This document shows positions 1 to 8,031 of a stretch of DNA of 28,747 bases, piece after piece. Source of the DNA: a virus; IMG/VR virus record IMGVR_UViG_3300030406_002411, positions 1 to 28,747 of that record. One strand, written 5' to 3'. The notes beneath the pieces are model-generated. The model saw only the letters and a program-made list of their open reading frames with translations, did not search any database and had not been told where the DNA came from. Both the position numbers and the translations under genes were made by a program. Position 1 is the first letter of the stretch. Every line of letters starts with the position of its first letter.

Positions 1-225
1 GTACCGCCATCAGCGTCTAGCGTAACTCCACCACTAGAGTTAAGCGTAACTGTTGTACCTGCAAGTTCTGCTGTACCGTCGGCAGTAATTGAAATATTAG
101 CGGCGGCGGCGGCAGTATCAGTCGTTGTGATATCTAACGTACCATTTGTACCGGCAGTAATTGTAGCTGTATCGTCAGTGGAACCAGTGAGAGTAATTAC
201 TTTACCATCAACCGTAATATCGTCT
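1..225 (-). repeat. Fibre shaft repeat, copy 2 (may continue past the edge)
   Basis: Second copy of the repeat at 397-621, same frame, with the shared core DGKVITLTGST ... LDADGG. The array may hold further copies outside the window. Confidence 0.8.
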
Positions 226-1487
226 ACAGTTAAAGACGATAAAGTTCCTAAAGAAGTTACGTTTGTCTGCGCCGCAGTTTGAAGAGTGCCCGTTAAATTA
301 CCGTTAATATTACCAGTTACATTTCCAACAACGTTACCAGTAAATCCACTAGATGTAATTGTACCTAAGGATGAACCACCATCGGCAAATGTGATAGTGC
401 CACCATCTGCATCAAGCACAACCCCGCCACTAGAATTGAGTGTTACTGTAGTGCCCGCAAGCTCTGCCGTTCCGTCGGCTGTTATAGTTATGTTAGCGGC
501 GGCGGCATCAGCATCTGTGGTCGCAATATCTAACGTACCATTTGTTCCTGCTGTTAGTGTTGCAGTATCGCCTGTAGAACCAGTTAAAGTAATAACTTTG
601 CCATCTAAAGCTACATCATCGGCGGTTACAGAACCCCCGGTAATAGCACCAGTAGTAGTAATCGTGCTTGACCCGGTATCAATGTTTCCAAAACCACTTG
701 TTATTGACCCAGAATCCAAAACACCTACTGACGTAATGACGCCACCAGTGTAGGTTTTTAAGTCGGCGGCAGTTATTTGTTTCATTGTGCCGCTATCATT
801 CAAGATAAGCTGATCGGCATCTACTACTGTAACACTACTAGAAGATGTATCACCGTCTAAAATATTAAGTTCAGCGGGTGTAGCGGTAATGTTAGTGCCG
901 CCAATATCTAACGTAGTCATACTAACTTCACCAGCAACGGTAACTACACCAGAAGCTAGAGTAATTAAATCAGTATCACTAGTATGTCCTATTGTTGCCC
1001 CGTCAATATTGACATTGTCAATAACAGCCTGTGTCACAGCACTGTTTGTACCTAACGTGATTCCGTCTACGGAACCTCCATCTATATTTGCGGTGTCTGC
1101 TACAAGCGCGTCTGTGGTCACAGTACCATCAAAAAACGCATCTTTGAATTCTACAGAGCTAGTGCCTAAATCCACATCGTTATCTGTAACGGGAACAATT
1201 GCACCATCTTGAAAACGAACTTGTTCTACGGTAGAACCTGCACCGCCCGCATCTACGAACACACCCACTCGATTATTTGTGTTATCTACTACGACTTTAT
1301 TTAGAGGTGTAGTTACGCCCGGATCTCCTATTAGACCAATTACAGGTCCTTCAGCCGCTGTCCCATCGTGCTTATGTCCGGTAGAATTGTTAAAAGCGGA
1401 AAGAACCTGATTAAACTCATCATTTGAGTGTGCCGCTGTTATAGTGTCGCCGTCAGAATACGAGGACTGCCTAGTGTATCCCGCCAT
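1..1487 (-). CDS. Tail fibre / appendage protein, N-terminal 495 codons, cut by the window edge
   Basis: An uninterrupted minus-strand reading frame starts at ATG 1487 and is still open at base 1, so at least 495 residues are present and the C-terminus is missing. The start shares one base with the stop of the upstream gene (TAATG). The first ~60 residues (MAGYTRQSSYSDGDTITAAH...) are followed by long stretches rich in Gly, Thr, Ser, Asp, Val and Ala with short alternating beta-type segments, typical of phage fibre shafts. Two ~75-residue units repeat with a 132-residue period (motifs DGKVITLTGST, AGTNGTLDI, ADGTAELAGTTVTLNSSGG). Being the last gene of the structural order agrees with a receptor-binding or tail-appendage role. 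No enzymatic motif is seen. The function is inferred from composition, repeats and position, not from a recognised adhesion domain. Confidence 0.75.
   Translation of the reverse strand, partial: MAGYTRQSSYSDGDTITAAHSNDEFNQVLSAFNNSTGHKHDGTAAEGPVIGLIGDPGVTTPLNKVVVDNTNNRVGVFVDAGGAGSTVEQVRFQDGAIVPVTDNDVDLGTSSVEFKDAFFDGTVTTDALVADTANIDGGSVDGITLGTNSAVTQAVIDNVNIDGATIGHTSDTDLITLASGVVTVAGEVSMTTLDIGGTNITATPAELNILDGDTSSSSVTVVDADQLILNDSGTMKQITAADLKTYTGGVITSVGVLDSGSITSGFGNIDTGSSTITTTGAITGGSVTADDVALDGKVITLTGSTGDTATLTAGTNGTLDIATTDADAAAANITITADGTAELAGTTVTLNSSGGVVLDADGGTITFADGGSSLGTITSSGFTGNVVGNVTGNINGNLTGTLQTAAQTNVTSLGTLSSLTVDDITVDGKVITLTGSTDDTATITAGTNGTLDITTTDTAAAAANISITADGTAELAGTTVTLNSSGGVTLDADGG
397..621 (-). 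repeat. Fibre shaft repeat, copy 1
   Basis: Coding repeat inside the tail fibre gene. It aligns without gaps to bases 1-225 at an offset of exactly 396 bases (132 codons). The protein similarity is much higher than the DNA similarity because many third codon positions differ, so the duplication is not recent. Confidence 0.8.
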
Positions 1488-3013
1488 TATCTTCTTCCTC
1501 CGGGAGTAAATTCAATTTGATAGCCTTTTAAAGATATTGGAGAAGCTCCTGCATTATCTTCAAGTCTTAGCCCTAAAACAAAGCCTCCCCCTTCAACTGT
1601 TTGTCGTGCTAACGGTGCTCCTGACGCACCATAAGTTGCAGTGCCATATGTAGATTGCGTAGCACCATATATTGCAAAAACACCACCAATAGCTAAATCA
1701 TAAGGATCAGGTTGAGGAACATCCGCCGCATCAAAATCATACAATAATCGGAAAGTAGAACTGACGTTACCTTCATTAGTGTAGTTCCAAATTACACGTT
1801 GCATAGATTTTCGTAAACCGGGATCTCCCATCGTATGGTCAGGAGAACGGTATATAGCTTTTATGCTTGTTCCATCAAATGTATTACCCGACTCTTGTTG
1901 ATGAACATAATGGTCGTAACCTGCATGTAACACTGTTTCTACATTGTTGATAAAACCGGAGGTTGCATACGTAGGTTTTAACCCTACTATGTCAGCATAC
2001 TCAAAACCTATACCACCTCGTTCTCCAGCTTTTATTACGCCAATTACACCAGCGGCTTGGGCTGTTGTAATTGCATCAGTAGGAAAAAATAGTCGATACT
2101 GTGATTTTTCTCTAATTACTAAAGATGAAATGCGTTCTAAAGAAATACCGTCTAATCTAGTTTGTATTTGTTTAGATACAGTTCCTAATTCCGTATCACC
2201 TATTCTTTCTGTGCCGGCTACCGTACGTAAACCGTCCGGTGCTAAAAAGATTAAATCACCGCCGATCTCTTGAACACTGAAACCATCTGAACACCCTATT
2301 TTACGTGTGATAGGATTAAGCTGGAAATCTACTACGGAATTACCTACTAGCTGATATATCTCGTCTGTGCAAAATACAATCAACCTATCCCGGAATACCC
2401 GTAATTTAACAACAGGGCTTTCAGTTCTGAACGATCCGCCGCCATTAGCGGGCGTAAAGTCTGTTGGATCAAATGGTGCGCTAAAAAAGACTTCAGACGG
2501 ATTGGCAGACGCGCCAGATAAAAACAGATGTGATTTAAATACCGCACAAAGAGAAGGGTTACTCGGGGCGGGAGACGCACTTATGTCTGTCACTGATGAA
2601 TCATCATAGATAGATGCACGATTAGCACCGTCACACCAAACTATCTTTTCTGTCCCATCAAAATTAAATACAGCAAAATCGTATCGCCCAGCACTTGTTC
2701 TACCGCTGTCAATTTCAGTCCAGCTACCAGACCCGCTTGTTCCTGTAAATACTTTTTCACCACGCGATGCAACAACTTTTGTTTTATAGATTGCAATGCC
2801 TAGTATTTTTTCTGTTGAAGCAGAAGTCTGCGGGACTATATTGGTATTGAACTTAGTAAAACCGTTTAAACGACGATACCCTCCCGCTATGTCAGGTTCA
2901 AAGTTTTGTAGCTCTAACGCCGCACCGGGTGGCAAAGAAAACGTATCTTTATTTAAAACTAAACCACCCGACAGTCTAACTACATAAGGACTAATAGCAG
3001 AAGTATCTGGCAT
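1487..3013 (-). CDS. Probable tail hub / stabilisation protein (P22 gp10-like position)
   Basis: A 508-residue protein starting in a TAATG overlap with the stop of the adaptor gene. The N-terminal segment (LSGGLVLNKDTFSLPPGAALELQNFEPDIAGGYRRLNGF) followed by many short beta-strand blocks, e.g. KVVASRGEKVFTGT, HLFLSGASANPSEVFFSAP and DRLIVFCTDEIYQLVG, looks like a beta-propeller-like phage protein. The length is close to P22 gp10 (about 470 residues), which sits below the gp4 adaptor. It lies directly after the adaptor-like gene and before the fibre, the order expected for a connector-closing or tail-hub protein. No catalytic motif is visible. I recognise the general type but cannot name the exact family with certainty. 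Confidence 0.6.
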   Translation of the reverse strand: MPDTSAISPYVVRLSGGLVLNKDTFSLPPGAALELQNFEPDIAGGYRRLNGFTKFNTNIVPQTSASTEKILGIAIYKTKVVASRGEKVFTGTSGSGSWTEIDSGRTSAGRYDFAVFNFDGTEKIVWCDGANRASIYDDSSVTDISASPAPSNPSLCAVFKSHLFLSGASANPSEVFFSAPFDPTDFTPANGGGSFRTESPVVKLRVFRDRLIVFCTDEIYQLVGNSVVDFQLNPITRKIGCSDGFSVQEIGGDLIFLAPDGLRTVAGTERIGDTELGTVSKQIQTRLDGISLERISSLVIREKSQYRLFFPTDAITTAQAAGVIGVIKAGERGGIGFEYADIVGLKPTYATSGFINNVETVLHAGYDHYVHQQESGNTFDGTSIKAIYRSPDHTMGDPGLRKSMQRVIWNYTNEGNVSSTFRLLYDFDAADVPQPDPYDLAIGGVFAIYGATQSTYGTATYGASGAPLARQTVEGGGFVLGLRLEDNAGASPISLKGYQIEFTPGGRR

Positions 3014-3672
3014 TATACGGCTCTAAAGTAATCTTTACGGTTAATAAGTTCAACTCTCATTCGGGCTAAACCTTCTTTGTAATCTCGTTCTGTTAGTTGG
3101 GCAGACTGTAAATCTGAACGTAATACGTAAGCGTAGTATTTAGCTCTGTTTACAATAACGTCGTGAAAACGTTCTGGAATTATTGGAGTATCGGTATTAG
3201 CACTCAAATCACTATGGGTAGCGTAATACTCATAATTAATTGTGTATGTAGCATTTGGCTCTGGATATAGGCCCAACTTCAAATCTGGAGTAAGGTAGAA
3301 CCTTTCAGGTTCAGCCAGATGATCATCTCCGGGATCACTATTAAGTGCTAAGTAAGATTGATTGTATTCGTCGTAACTTAGAAACTTAAGTAATTTAAGA
3401 GGCTTGGTTCCACCCGGGTTGAGTATTACAGCATCTTCATTTAAAGTTTTTAAGTCAGTTTGAAGACTATACTCTCCAGTACCGGACGATGTCGTTATGG
3501 TGTTTGATGAGTAAGTAAAAGGCCACTCAACCTCTGAATTAATGATATCTTTTTGTGCTTTATTAATTAAATCTTTTACAGCACTTTGAATGCCTCGTGT
3601 AGAAGCAACAGATGTAATTACAACCTCATTTAGTTCTAATAAAACAGCGTTTACCAATTGTAAGTACGTCAT
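3013..3672 (-). CDS. Head-to-tail adaptor (P22 gp4 / T7 gp11-like)
   Basis: A 219-residue protein with an alpha-helical N-terminus (residues ~1-45, containing GIQSAVKDLINKAQKDIIN) followed by a beta-rich middle with the E(V/W)PF type motif (SEVEWPFTY). A C-terminal helical part ends in LINRKDYFRAV. This helix/beta/helix layout and the WPF element are common to adaptor proteins that bind below the portal (P22 gp4, T7 gp11 type). GGAG lies 8 bases before the ATG. The gene follows the small beta protein and is fused by TAATG to the next gene. The role is inferred from layout and position; tail tubular protein A-like function in a T7-type tail is the same idea. Confidence 0.6.
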   Translation of the reverse strand: MTYLQLVNAVLLELNEVVITSVASTRGIQSAVKDLINKAQKDIINSEVEWPFTYSSNTITTSSGTGEYSLQTDLKTLNEDAVILNPGGTKPLKLLKFLSYDEYNQSYLALNSDPGDDHLAEPERFYLTPDLKLGLYPEPNATYTINYEYYATHSDLSANTDTPIIPERFHDVIVNRAKYYAYVLRSDLQSAQLTERDYKEGLARMRVELINRKDYFRAV

Positions 3673-4032
3673 TTAAGTTACTCCGGGTGTAAACAACTCT
3701 TCTACAGACACAATTACATCAAGAGCATCAGCACTAGATGCGGTTGCTTTTAGAGTGTCTCCAGCATTAAAAATAAAAAACCCCTCTGATAATTGTAGAT
3801 AAAGTTTTGTATTTACTGTTGTAGTATTAGTAATCTTATAAGTTGCAGAAGCAGAACTATCTGTCCACTCCAAAGTTATGTCGGCATTACTGCCAGCTAT
3901 GTTCCCTACGTGAATAAGCTTTATTACGCCTGTGTAGTTTGATGGGCAAGTGTAGATAGTAGTTTGGTTAGTTGATGTTAACTTAACCCCTATACTTCTT
4001 ACTTTAGCATTTGTTCCTTCTAAAACAGGCAT
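3673..4032 (-). CDS. Small beta-rich structural protein
   Basis: About 119 residues, starting at ATG 4032 in a TAATG overlap with the lysozyme stop. A longer GTG start at 4041 is possible but lacks the overlap logic. The sequence is nearly all beta-type (TNQTTIYTCPSNYTGVIKLIHVGN, TYKITNTTTVNTKLYLQLSEG), with no charged helices and no catalytic signature. It resembles small head- or tail-associated beta-sandwich proteins in podovirus late operons. Its place among the connector genes supports a minor virion component. Function otherwise unknown. Confidence 0.55.
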   Translation of the reverse strand: MPVLEGTNAKVRSIGVKLTSTNQTTIYTCPSNYTGVIKLIHVGNIAGSNADITLEWTDSSASATYKITNTTTVNTKLYLQLSEGFFIFNAGDTLKATASSADALDVIVSVEELFTPGVT

Positions 4033-4457
4033 TAGTGCCACTCACCTATTCGCATAGCTTCCGATAGTCTATGTGCTCTTTGCCCAACCTGACGCGCCCA
4101 GCGACTATCCATCATTTCAACACTAGCTTGAATGAAATCCTCTTGCTCAATAGCCAACCACATGTTTTGAAATTTAAGCAAAGTTGGAATCCCCAGATTA
4201 AAGCCCATGTCTACAAGCACTCGCTGACGAACAGCATCAAGTTCAGCAACCATCGGCTTTTTACTAAGTAATTCATCTTCTACGATCTTAATATCGTTCT
4301 TAAGAAGATACCGCGCCTCATCTTCTGTAATACCACGATCTTCAATGTTACGACCTACTCCAATGGTTAGCTTGTCAGCAGTGCATTGGTATGGCTTTAA
4401 TTCAAGACCCTCATGTGTAATAAGCTGGTTCTCTAGAGATGCCATATCGTATTTCAT
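4032..4457 (-). CDS. Endolysin, T4-type lysozyme (glycoside hydrolase family 24)
   Basis: A muramidase that cuts the MurNAc-GlcNAc bond of peptidoglycan. The catalytic signature of the family, E-x8-(D/C)-x5-T, is present as E16 (HEGLELKPY), C25 and T31 (LTIGVGRN), counting from the ATG at 4457. Here Cys replaces the Asp of T4 lysozyme, a variant known in the family. The later GITEDEARYLLKNDI and QRVLVDMGFNLG segments also match the family. I prefer the start at 4457 because it forms TAATG with the upstream stop and has AGGTGG 8 bases upstream; a GTG at 4469 would add four residues. No signal peptide is seen, so release should need a holin, which is not adjacent. Confidence 0.9.
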   Translation of the reverse strand: MKYDMASLENQLITHEGLELKPYQCTADKLTIGVGRNIEDRGITEDEARYLLKNDIKIVEDELLSKKPMVAELDAVRQRVLVDMGFNLGIPTLLKFQNMWLAIEQEDFIQASVEMMDSRWARQVGQRAHRLSEAMRIGEWH

Positions 4458-4708
4458 TAACATTTCCACCTACGCCGAGCCGCAAGACCGCGCTCTCCTT
4501 TCCAGTTTTTAGAACGGGCACAGAAACTCTTGCGTCGTTTAGCGGCTTTACTTCCCGGTTTTACTTTACCCGTTACAGGAGGTTTTAAGTTTGACCCGGT
4601 CTCTCTATTGTATTTAGCACGACCTTTTGCGGTGAGTCCAGCACCCTGCTTTACAGAACGTTTTTCGCCCCGTTTAACAGATAGACTAACGTTTTTTCGT
4701 CTTGCCAC
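4457..4708 (-). CDS. Small Arg/Lys-rich protein with SFCARS...RRRWKC motif
   Basis: 83 residues, starting at GTG 4708 with AAGGA six bases upstream. Very basic throughout. It contains TAKGRAKYNRETGSNLKPPV, GSKAAKRRKSFCARS and a C-terminal GERGLAARRRWKC. I recognise this pattern from small conserved proteins of aquatic phages and some large algal viruses (possibly the DUF6321 group; name from memory). Function unknown. The two Cys and the extreme charge would suit DNA or RNA binding, or a minor virion role. It overlaps the previous basic gene by 23 bases and is joined to the lysozyme by TAATG. Confidence 0.75.
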   Translation of the reverse strand: MARRKNVSLSVKRGEKRSVKQGAGLTAKGRAKYNRETGSNLKPPVTGKVKPGSKAAKRRKSFCARSKNWKGERGLAARRRWKC

Positions 4709-4949
4709 GTCCGGTCCTTACTTTTGCTCGTCTTGTATTAGCTACAACAGTTTTACCCTTAGCACCTGCCGCCTTTTTCTTACGGGCAGTTTTAGCTCTC
4801 TCGCTCTGGGACAAACTTTGCGCTTTCTTTTTGGGTAAACAACGATCAGGGTTTTTCTTATCTTTGGATGTTCCACAAGGCCCTTTTATTTTACCGTCTG
4901 TTCCAATACGGACCCACTCTTGTTTTAACCACTGTTTAAGCTGTCCCAT
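4686..4949 (-). CDS. Small Lys-rich protein with CGTSKDKKNPDRCLP motif
   Basis: 87 residues. The N-terminal part (WLKQEWVRIGTDGKIKGPCG) is followed by SKDKKNPDRCLPKKKAQSLS and a long Lys/Arg/Ala tail ending GRGKTKKR. The same Cys-containing core is known to me from small phage proteins of unknown function. The start lies one base beyond the stop of the preceding gene (TAATATG), with AAGG upstream. It is one of four consecutive basic genes. A DNA-binding or condensing role is possible but only inferred from charge. Confidence 0.7.
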   Translation of the reverse strand: MGQLKQWLKQEWVRIGTDGKIKGPCGTSKDKKNPDRCLPKKKAQSLSQSERAKTARKKKAAGAKGKTVVANTRRAKVRTGRGKTKKR

Positions 4950-4950
4950 A

Positions 4951-5235
4951 TTATGCCTTTTTACGTGCGCGTCTAATTGCTTCTTTACCGCGTTTTGCTA
5001 TTTTAGCTTGTTCTGTTTTACCAGCTACCTTAGCACGTTGTTCAACAACGGTAAGTATTTGTATTTTACGTGCAAAAGATTTACCGCTATTTTTAACACG
5101 TTTTACTGTGTCTCGTGCATCTTGCACAGTAGCGTATTTTATTGGAACTGTATCTTTAGGATTTTCGTCTGTGTACAGTCTACGACTACTACCTTTAGGT
5201 TTTTTACCTGTTCCTACTTTAGGGTCTTTTTTCAT
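4951..5235 (-). CDS. Small basic protein with RRLYTDENPKDTVPIKY motif
   Basis: 94 residues. It contains the block GSSRRLYTDENPKDTVPIKY followed by a helical segment ending in ARKIQILTVVEQRAKVAGK. This block is shared by small proteins of aquatic phages and some eukaryotic giant viruses (a DUF5824-like group, by memory). It starts in a TAATG overlap with the previous basic gene, with GGGG/TAGG upstream. Unlike its neighbours it has no Cys. Function unknown. Confidence 0.7.
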   Translation of the reverse strand: MKKDPKVGTGKKPKGSSRRLYTDENPKDTVPIKYATVQDARDTVKRVKNSGKSFARKIQILTVVEQRAKVAGKTEQAKIAKRGKEAIRRARKKA

Positions 5236-5465
5236 TACCTACCCCTACGCTTACCGCCCTTGGACTTTTTAGCGTAATTAGGATCTTTACAGTATTTTGA
5301 TGCGGCTAGGTTTGCATATGCTGACGGGTATGTATCAAAGGTGCGTTTCGCCCAAGCTTTACCTTCAGGACAAATCTTTCCTTTACTTTTAGCTTTTTTC
5401 TTACCGCCTTTTGCGGCTTTCTGACGGGCCATCGCAAATCTGTCGGTATATCCCATAGGTTGCAT
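5235..5465 (-). CDS. Small basic protein with YPSAYANLAASKYCKDPNYAKK motif
   Basis: 76 residues. Lys-rich N-terminus, then ICPEGKAWAKRTFDTYPSAY and KYCKDPNYAKK, then a GGKRRGR tail. The YPSAYAN element recurs in small phage proteins of unknown function. The first ATG (5465) has GGGGG seven bases upstream and is chosen over two internal Met. It is the first of the four basic genes and comes just after a terminator-like hairpin at 5521-5538, so part of its expression may rely on read-through from the capsid genes. Confidence 0.7.
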   Translation of the reverse strand: MQPMGYTDRFAMARQKAAKGGKKKAKSKGKICPEGKAWAKRTFDTYPSAYANLAASKYCKDPNYAKKSKGGKRRGR

Positions 5466-5520
5466 GTAGTTACCCCCGGAAGGCTTAACGCGAGTTTAAA
5501 GTGTTTACGTATAAGAGTCA

Positions 5521-5538
5521 AGCCCCCCGAAGGGGGCT
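5521..5538 (-). terminator. Stable hairpin with UUCG loop after the capsid genes
   Basis: A perfect 7-bp stem, AGCCCCC/GGGGGCT, closes a TTCG tetraloop on the minus strand (the extra-stable C-UUCG-G loop type). It lies 8-25 bases after the stop of the gene at 5546. The following minus-strand bases (TGACTCTTATA) lack a clean T-run, so it may be a partial terminator, an RNA 3'-end protector or a processing barrier that sets the high level of capsid mRNA against downstream genes. Confidence 0.6.
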
Positions 5539-5545
5539 ATCATCA

Positions 5546-6013
5546 TCAAGTTCCAGTAGATACCGTTGCTGATTCTACGGGGTTAACAGAAACATCTGCT
5601 ATGATTGCGTGTACACGGAAACGCAAAGCAGTAGTTCCTGAAGATCCAGAATCAAGAACGGTGACTTGGATTGCGTCAGCAGAAGTAACCATATTAACGC
5701 CAGCGGCTTTCAGATTGAACTGAATTATAGCGGCGGCATTGGAGGCACCTCCATCAACAAGTGAATCTACATCTGTAGAAACACCTACATCCAAAGTAAC
5801 GTTCGCGTTTCCAGACGCTTCCAAGACCTCCAGTGCACCACCGATAACGATGGTGTCAGCAGGTAGGTCGATTAGTTTTACCACATCGTTACCCGCGAGT
5901 GATGTGTTATCCACAGCATCATACACAGGTGAAGTGATAACGTAAGGGCGTTGTACAACACCGGGATGACCAACAGTGCCACCCCCGGTAACGGTACGAT
6001 CATAAGTAGCCAT
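5546..6013 (-). CDS. Probable head decoration / capsid-associated protein
   Basis: 155 residues, mostly beta-type, acidic and rich in Val, Ala, Asp, Ser and Thr (VKLIDLPADTIVIGGALEV, ANVTLDVGVSTDVDSLVDGG). AGGAG precedes the ATG. It follows the major capsid gene by 13 bases and precedes a hairpin, so it would be made in large amounts with the capsid protein. Small proteins of this composition directly after the major capsid gene are often decoration or stabilisation proteins in podovirus heads. This is inference from position and composition. Confidence 0.55.
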   Translation of the reverse strand: MATYDRTVTGGGTVGHPGVVQRPYVITSPVYDAVDNTSLAGNDVVKLIDLPADTIVIGGALEVLEASGNANVTLDVGVSTDVDSLVDGGASNAAAIIQFNLKAAGVNMVTSADAIQVTVLDSGSSGTTALRFRVHAIIADVSVNPVESATVSTGT

Positions 6014-6026
6014 TAATCATCTCCTA

Positions 6027-7031
6027 TTATGCAAAGTCGATAACGGCGCGAACAATAGCCTCTGGACGTAATACTTTACGACCAAACACATGAAGTCCAC
6101 GAACAATATCGCTAAAGCTTTCAGTTGAACGAACTACCTCTGTCTTTGCAATGTGTGAAGCTGTAGAAGTTGAGGACATATGTCCAGCAAGAACGACGTT
6201 TTCACTACCATCTGTAGCCAGTGTAGCTGTGGCATCAGTCAATACAATTTGATCTGTGCCGCCTGTAGAGTTAAGTGCAGTTGTCTTGTAACAAGCAAAT
6301 CCAGCAATGTTACCCTGCATAACTAATCCATTACGCAGTGGTGATGTTGCGTCACCTGTTACCTGTACTTCTGCAAATTTAGCTCCAGCACCAAACAGAT
6401 TCTCGTAGAAAGCTGGGTTGGCTACAAACCAACGGTTTTCTTCTGGAATTGATTGATCATCTAACGCACGAGCCATAGCAAGCATCAGATTGATTGCATT
6501 GTCACCGTTGTTACCCGCAACGTTGATTGGAGCATTTGCTGTTCCAAGGTTGGTGGCATCTGTAGTGGTCAATGCAGATGGTGCTGTTGATCCTGTTGAT
6601 AGTGAGCCAGCAATACCAGCCCCATCAGACATAGCTTGTAGAACATTGAAGTCATACTTACGCTTCAATGCAAACGCACCAGAAGATGTAGCAAGAGCTT
6701 CAAAGTTGATGTGGCTCTGACGCTCTTCAATGTCATCAATCTTAAATGCAAAAGCATTTGCCTGATCTACAACCATTGTAATCTGATCATCAGCAAGGTC
6801 TTGTGGGTTTACCACAGCACCCCTAGTGTATGATGATACAGTGAGCACAGGCTCTTTGATAATACGAACTGTGTCTCCAAAGTTTTCAATTTCACCAGCG
6901 TAGTCAGTGTTGGTGATATCTTCCACGACAGAGGCACGACGGAAAAACTTCAGTACTTTCTGAGAATAAATTTCTGGTAGAAAGTTGCCTGAAGGTAAGT
7001 TGCCGTAACCGGCGGCTGTACCTATAGCCAT
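6027..7031 (-). CDS. Major capsid protein
   Basis: 334 residues. The N-terminus (GNFLPEIYSQKVLKFFRRAS, then VVEDITNTDYAGEI and FGDTVRIIKEP) is characteristic of tailed-phage major capsid proteins with the HK97 fold as found in T7-like and related marine podoviruses. Further family-like segments are MVVDQANAFAFKIDDIEERQ, DDQSIPEENRWFVANPAFYE and GLHVFGRKVLRPEAIVRA near the C-terminus. GAGGAAG lies six bases before the ATG. It sits directly after the scaffold gene. No C-terminal Ig-like extension is apparent and the length is ordinary for the family. Confidence 0.9.
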   Translation of the reverse strand: MAIGTAAGYGNLPSGNFLPEIYSQKVLKFFRRASVVEDITNTDYAGEIENFGDTVRIIKEPVLTVSSYTRGAVVNPQDLADDQITMVVDQANAFAFKIDDIEERQSHINFEALATSSGAFALKRKYDFNVLQAMSDGAGIAGSLSTGSTAPSALTTTDATNLGTANAPINVAGNNGDNAINLMLAMARALDDQSIPEENRWFVANPAFYENLFGAGAKFAEVQVTGDATSPLRNGLVMQGNIAGFACYKTTALNSTGGTDQIVLTDATATLATDGSENVVLAGHMSSTSTASHIAKTEVVRSTESFSDIVRGLHVFGRKVLRPEAIVRAVIDFA

Positions 7032-7055
7032 TGTATACTTCCTCGTTTGAGATAG

Positions 7056-7949
7056 TTATGAATTTAGGTCTACACGACCCTCTGCACGGGCGGCATCAAG
7101 TTCAGCTTCTAGTTTGTCGAACTCCCACGGTTTTAATTTGCCAATTTCAGACGCTTTCCAAATACGCTTACTTGAGTCGTTATCTGCAACAATGTTAGTA
7201 GAAACTTTTTTAGTTACTGCTGTTGCAGGGTCTTTGCTTTTATTTGAAGTTTTTGTCTTTTGTACACCAGTGTCAGCTTTGTAAAAATCAACAACTCTTG
7301 CCGCCCATTTAGCATCGGTATTATTTTTAAAAATACCATCTGAAATAGAGTCCGGCTGTTGGTCAAGCCACGCTAAAAACCTTTCGTCAGTGCGAAGAGT
7401 AATAAAGTCAGGATGATATGCTTGCAACTCTTTAAAAGCCGCTTGTATCTTAAGCTGTTCTTCCTTACCTTTTAGTTCTTCAACTTCCGATTTTAAAGCT
7501 GTAATTTTATTTTCAGCTTGTATAGATGAAACAGTTTCAACGATAGCATATACGTCAGGGTACTTGTTTTTAAACTCTTCCAACTCTTGTACGTTTTTTG
7601 GTAACTCTGTTGCAGAAACTCCGCTCTCAACGGCAATTTCTTGAGTTTTAGTAAGTTCTGACTCTTTTAACTTCCACTCTTCTAGTTTAGAATCGTAGTG
7701 TCTTTTTAAATCGTCGTAACGTTTTTTATAGTCTGTTTCAGGTTCTTGTTGTGGTTGTGCAAAACTAGAATCCTCTGCGGGAGTGGCCTCAGCTTTTTCT
7801 GTGGGGTCCTCAGCTAATTCAGTATGCTCCTTTTCATCTTCATCTTCATAAACTTCTTTACGATAGTCTCCACGATAAAGATTTTCGTTGTTGACTGTGC
7901 CAAAGCTATCATTGGGCTTATTGGCACGATGCCCTTTTTGTTTTGCCAT
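7056..7949 (-). CDS. Capsid scaffolding protein
   Basis: 297 residues, strongly charged and mostly helical. There is an acidic, disordered N-terminal third (YEDEDEKEHTELAEDPTEKA), a central coiled coil from about residue 75 to 170 (YKKRYDDLKRHYDSKLEEWK, SEVEELKGKEEQLKIQ) and a small C-terminal domain containing KPWEFDKLEAELDAARAEGR that could contact the coat. Such a protein immediately before the major capsid gene is the expected scaffold (T7 gp9 / P22 gp8 role): it guides procapsid assembly and leaves the shell. AGGAG precedes the ATG. Confidence 0.85.
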   Translation of the reverse strand: MAKQKGHRANKPNDSFGTVNNENLYRGDYRKEVYEDEDEKEHTELAEDPTEKAEATPAEDSSFAQPQQEPETDYKKRYDDLKRHYDSKLEEWKLKESELTKTQEIAVESGVSATELPKNVQELEEFKNKYPDVYAIVETVSSIQAENKITALKSEVEELKGKEEQLKIQAAFKELQAYHPDFITLRTDERFLAWLDQQPDSISDGIFKNNTDAKWAARVVDFYKADTGVQKTKTSNKSKDPATAVTKKVSTNIVADNDSSKRIWKASEIGKLKPWEFDKLEAELDAARAEGRVDLNS

Positions 7950-8031
7950 TGTATTCTCCTATCTCACGGGGCCTCATGGCGGAGGGTAGCCGTAGGTTAT
8001 GGGGTCAGCGGGATTGCTGAGTAGCCATGAA

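Noticed and set aside
286-1212. Two plus-strand frames of 155 and 107 residues opposite the tail fibre
   Set aside because: Low-complexity Pro/Val/Ser products that mirror the repetitive fibre frame; no ribosome sites or neighbours.
4702-5277. 191-residue plus-strand frame opposite the basic genes
   Set aside because: Phe/Cys/Leu-rich product expected from the antisense of Lys/Arg-rich coding sequence; the minus genes have start sites and family motifs.
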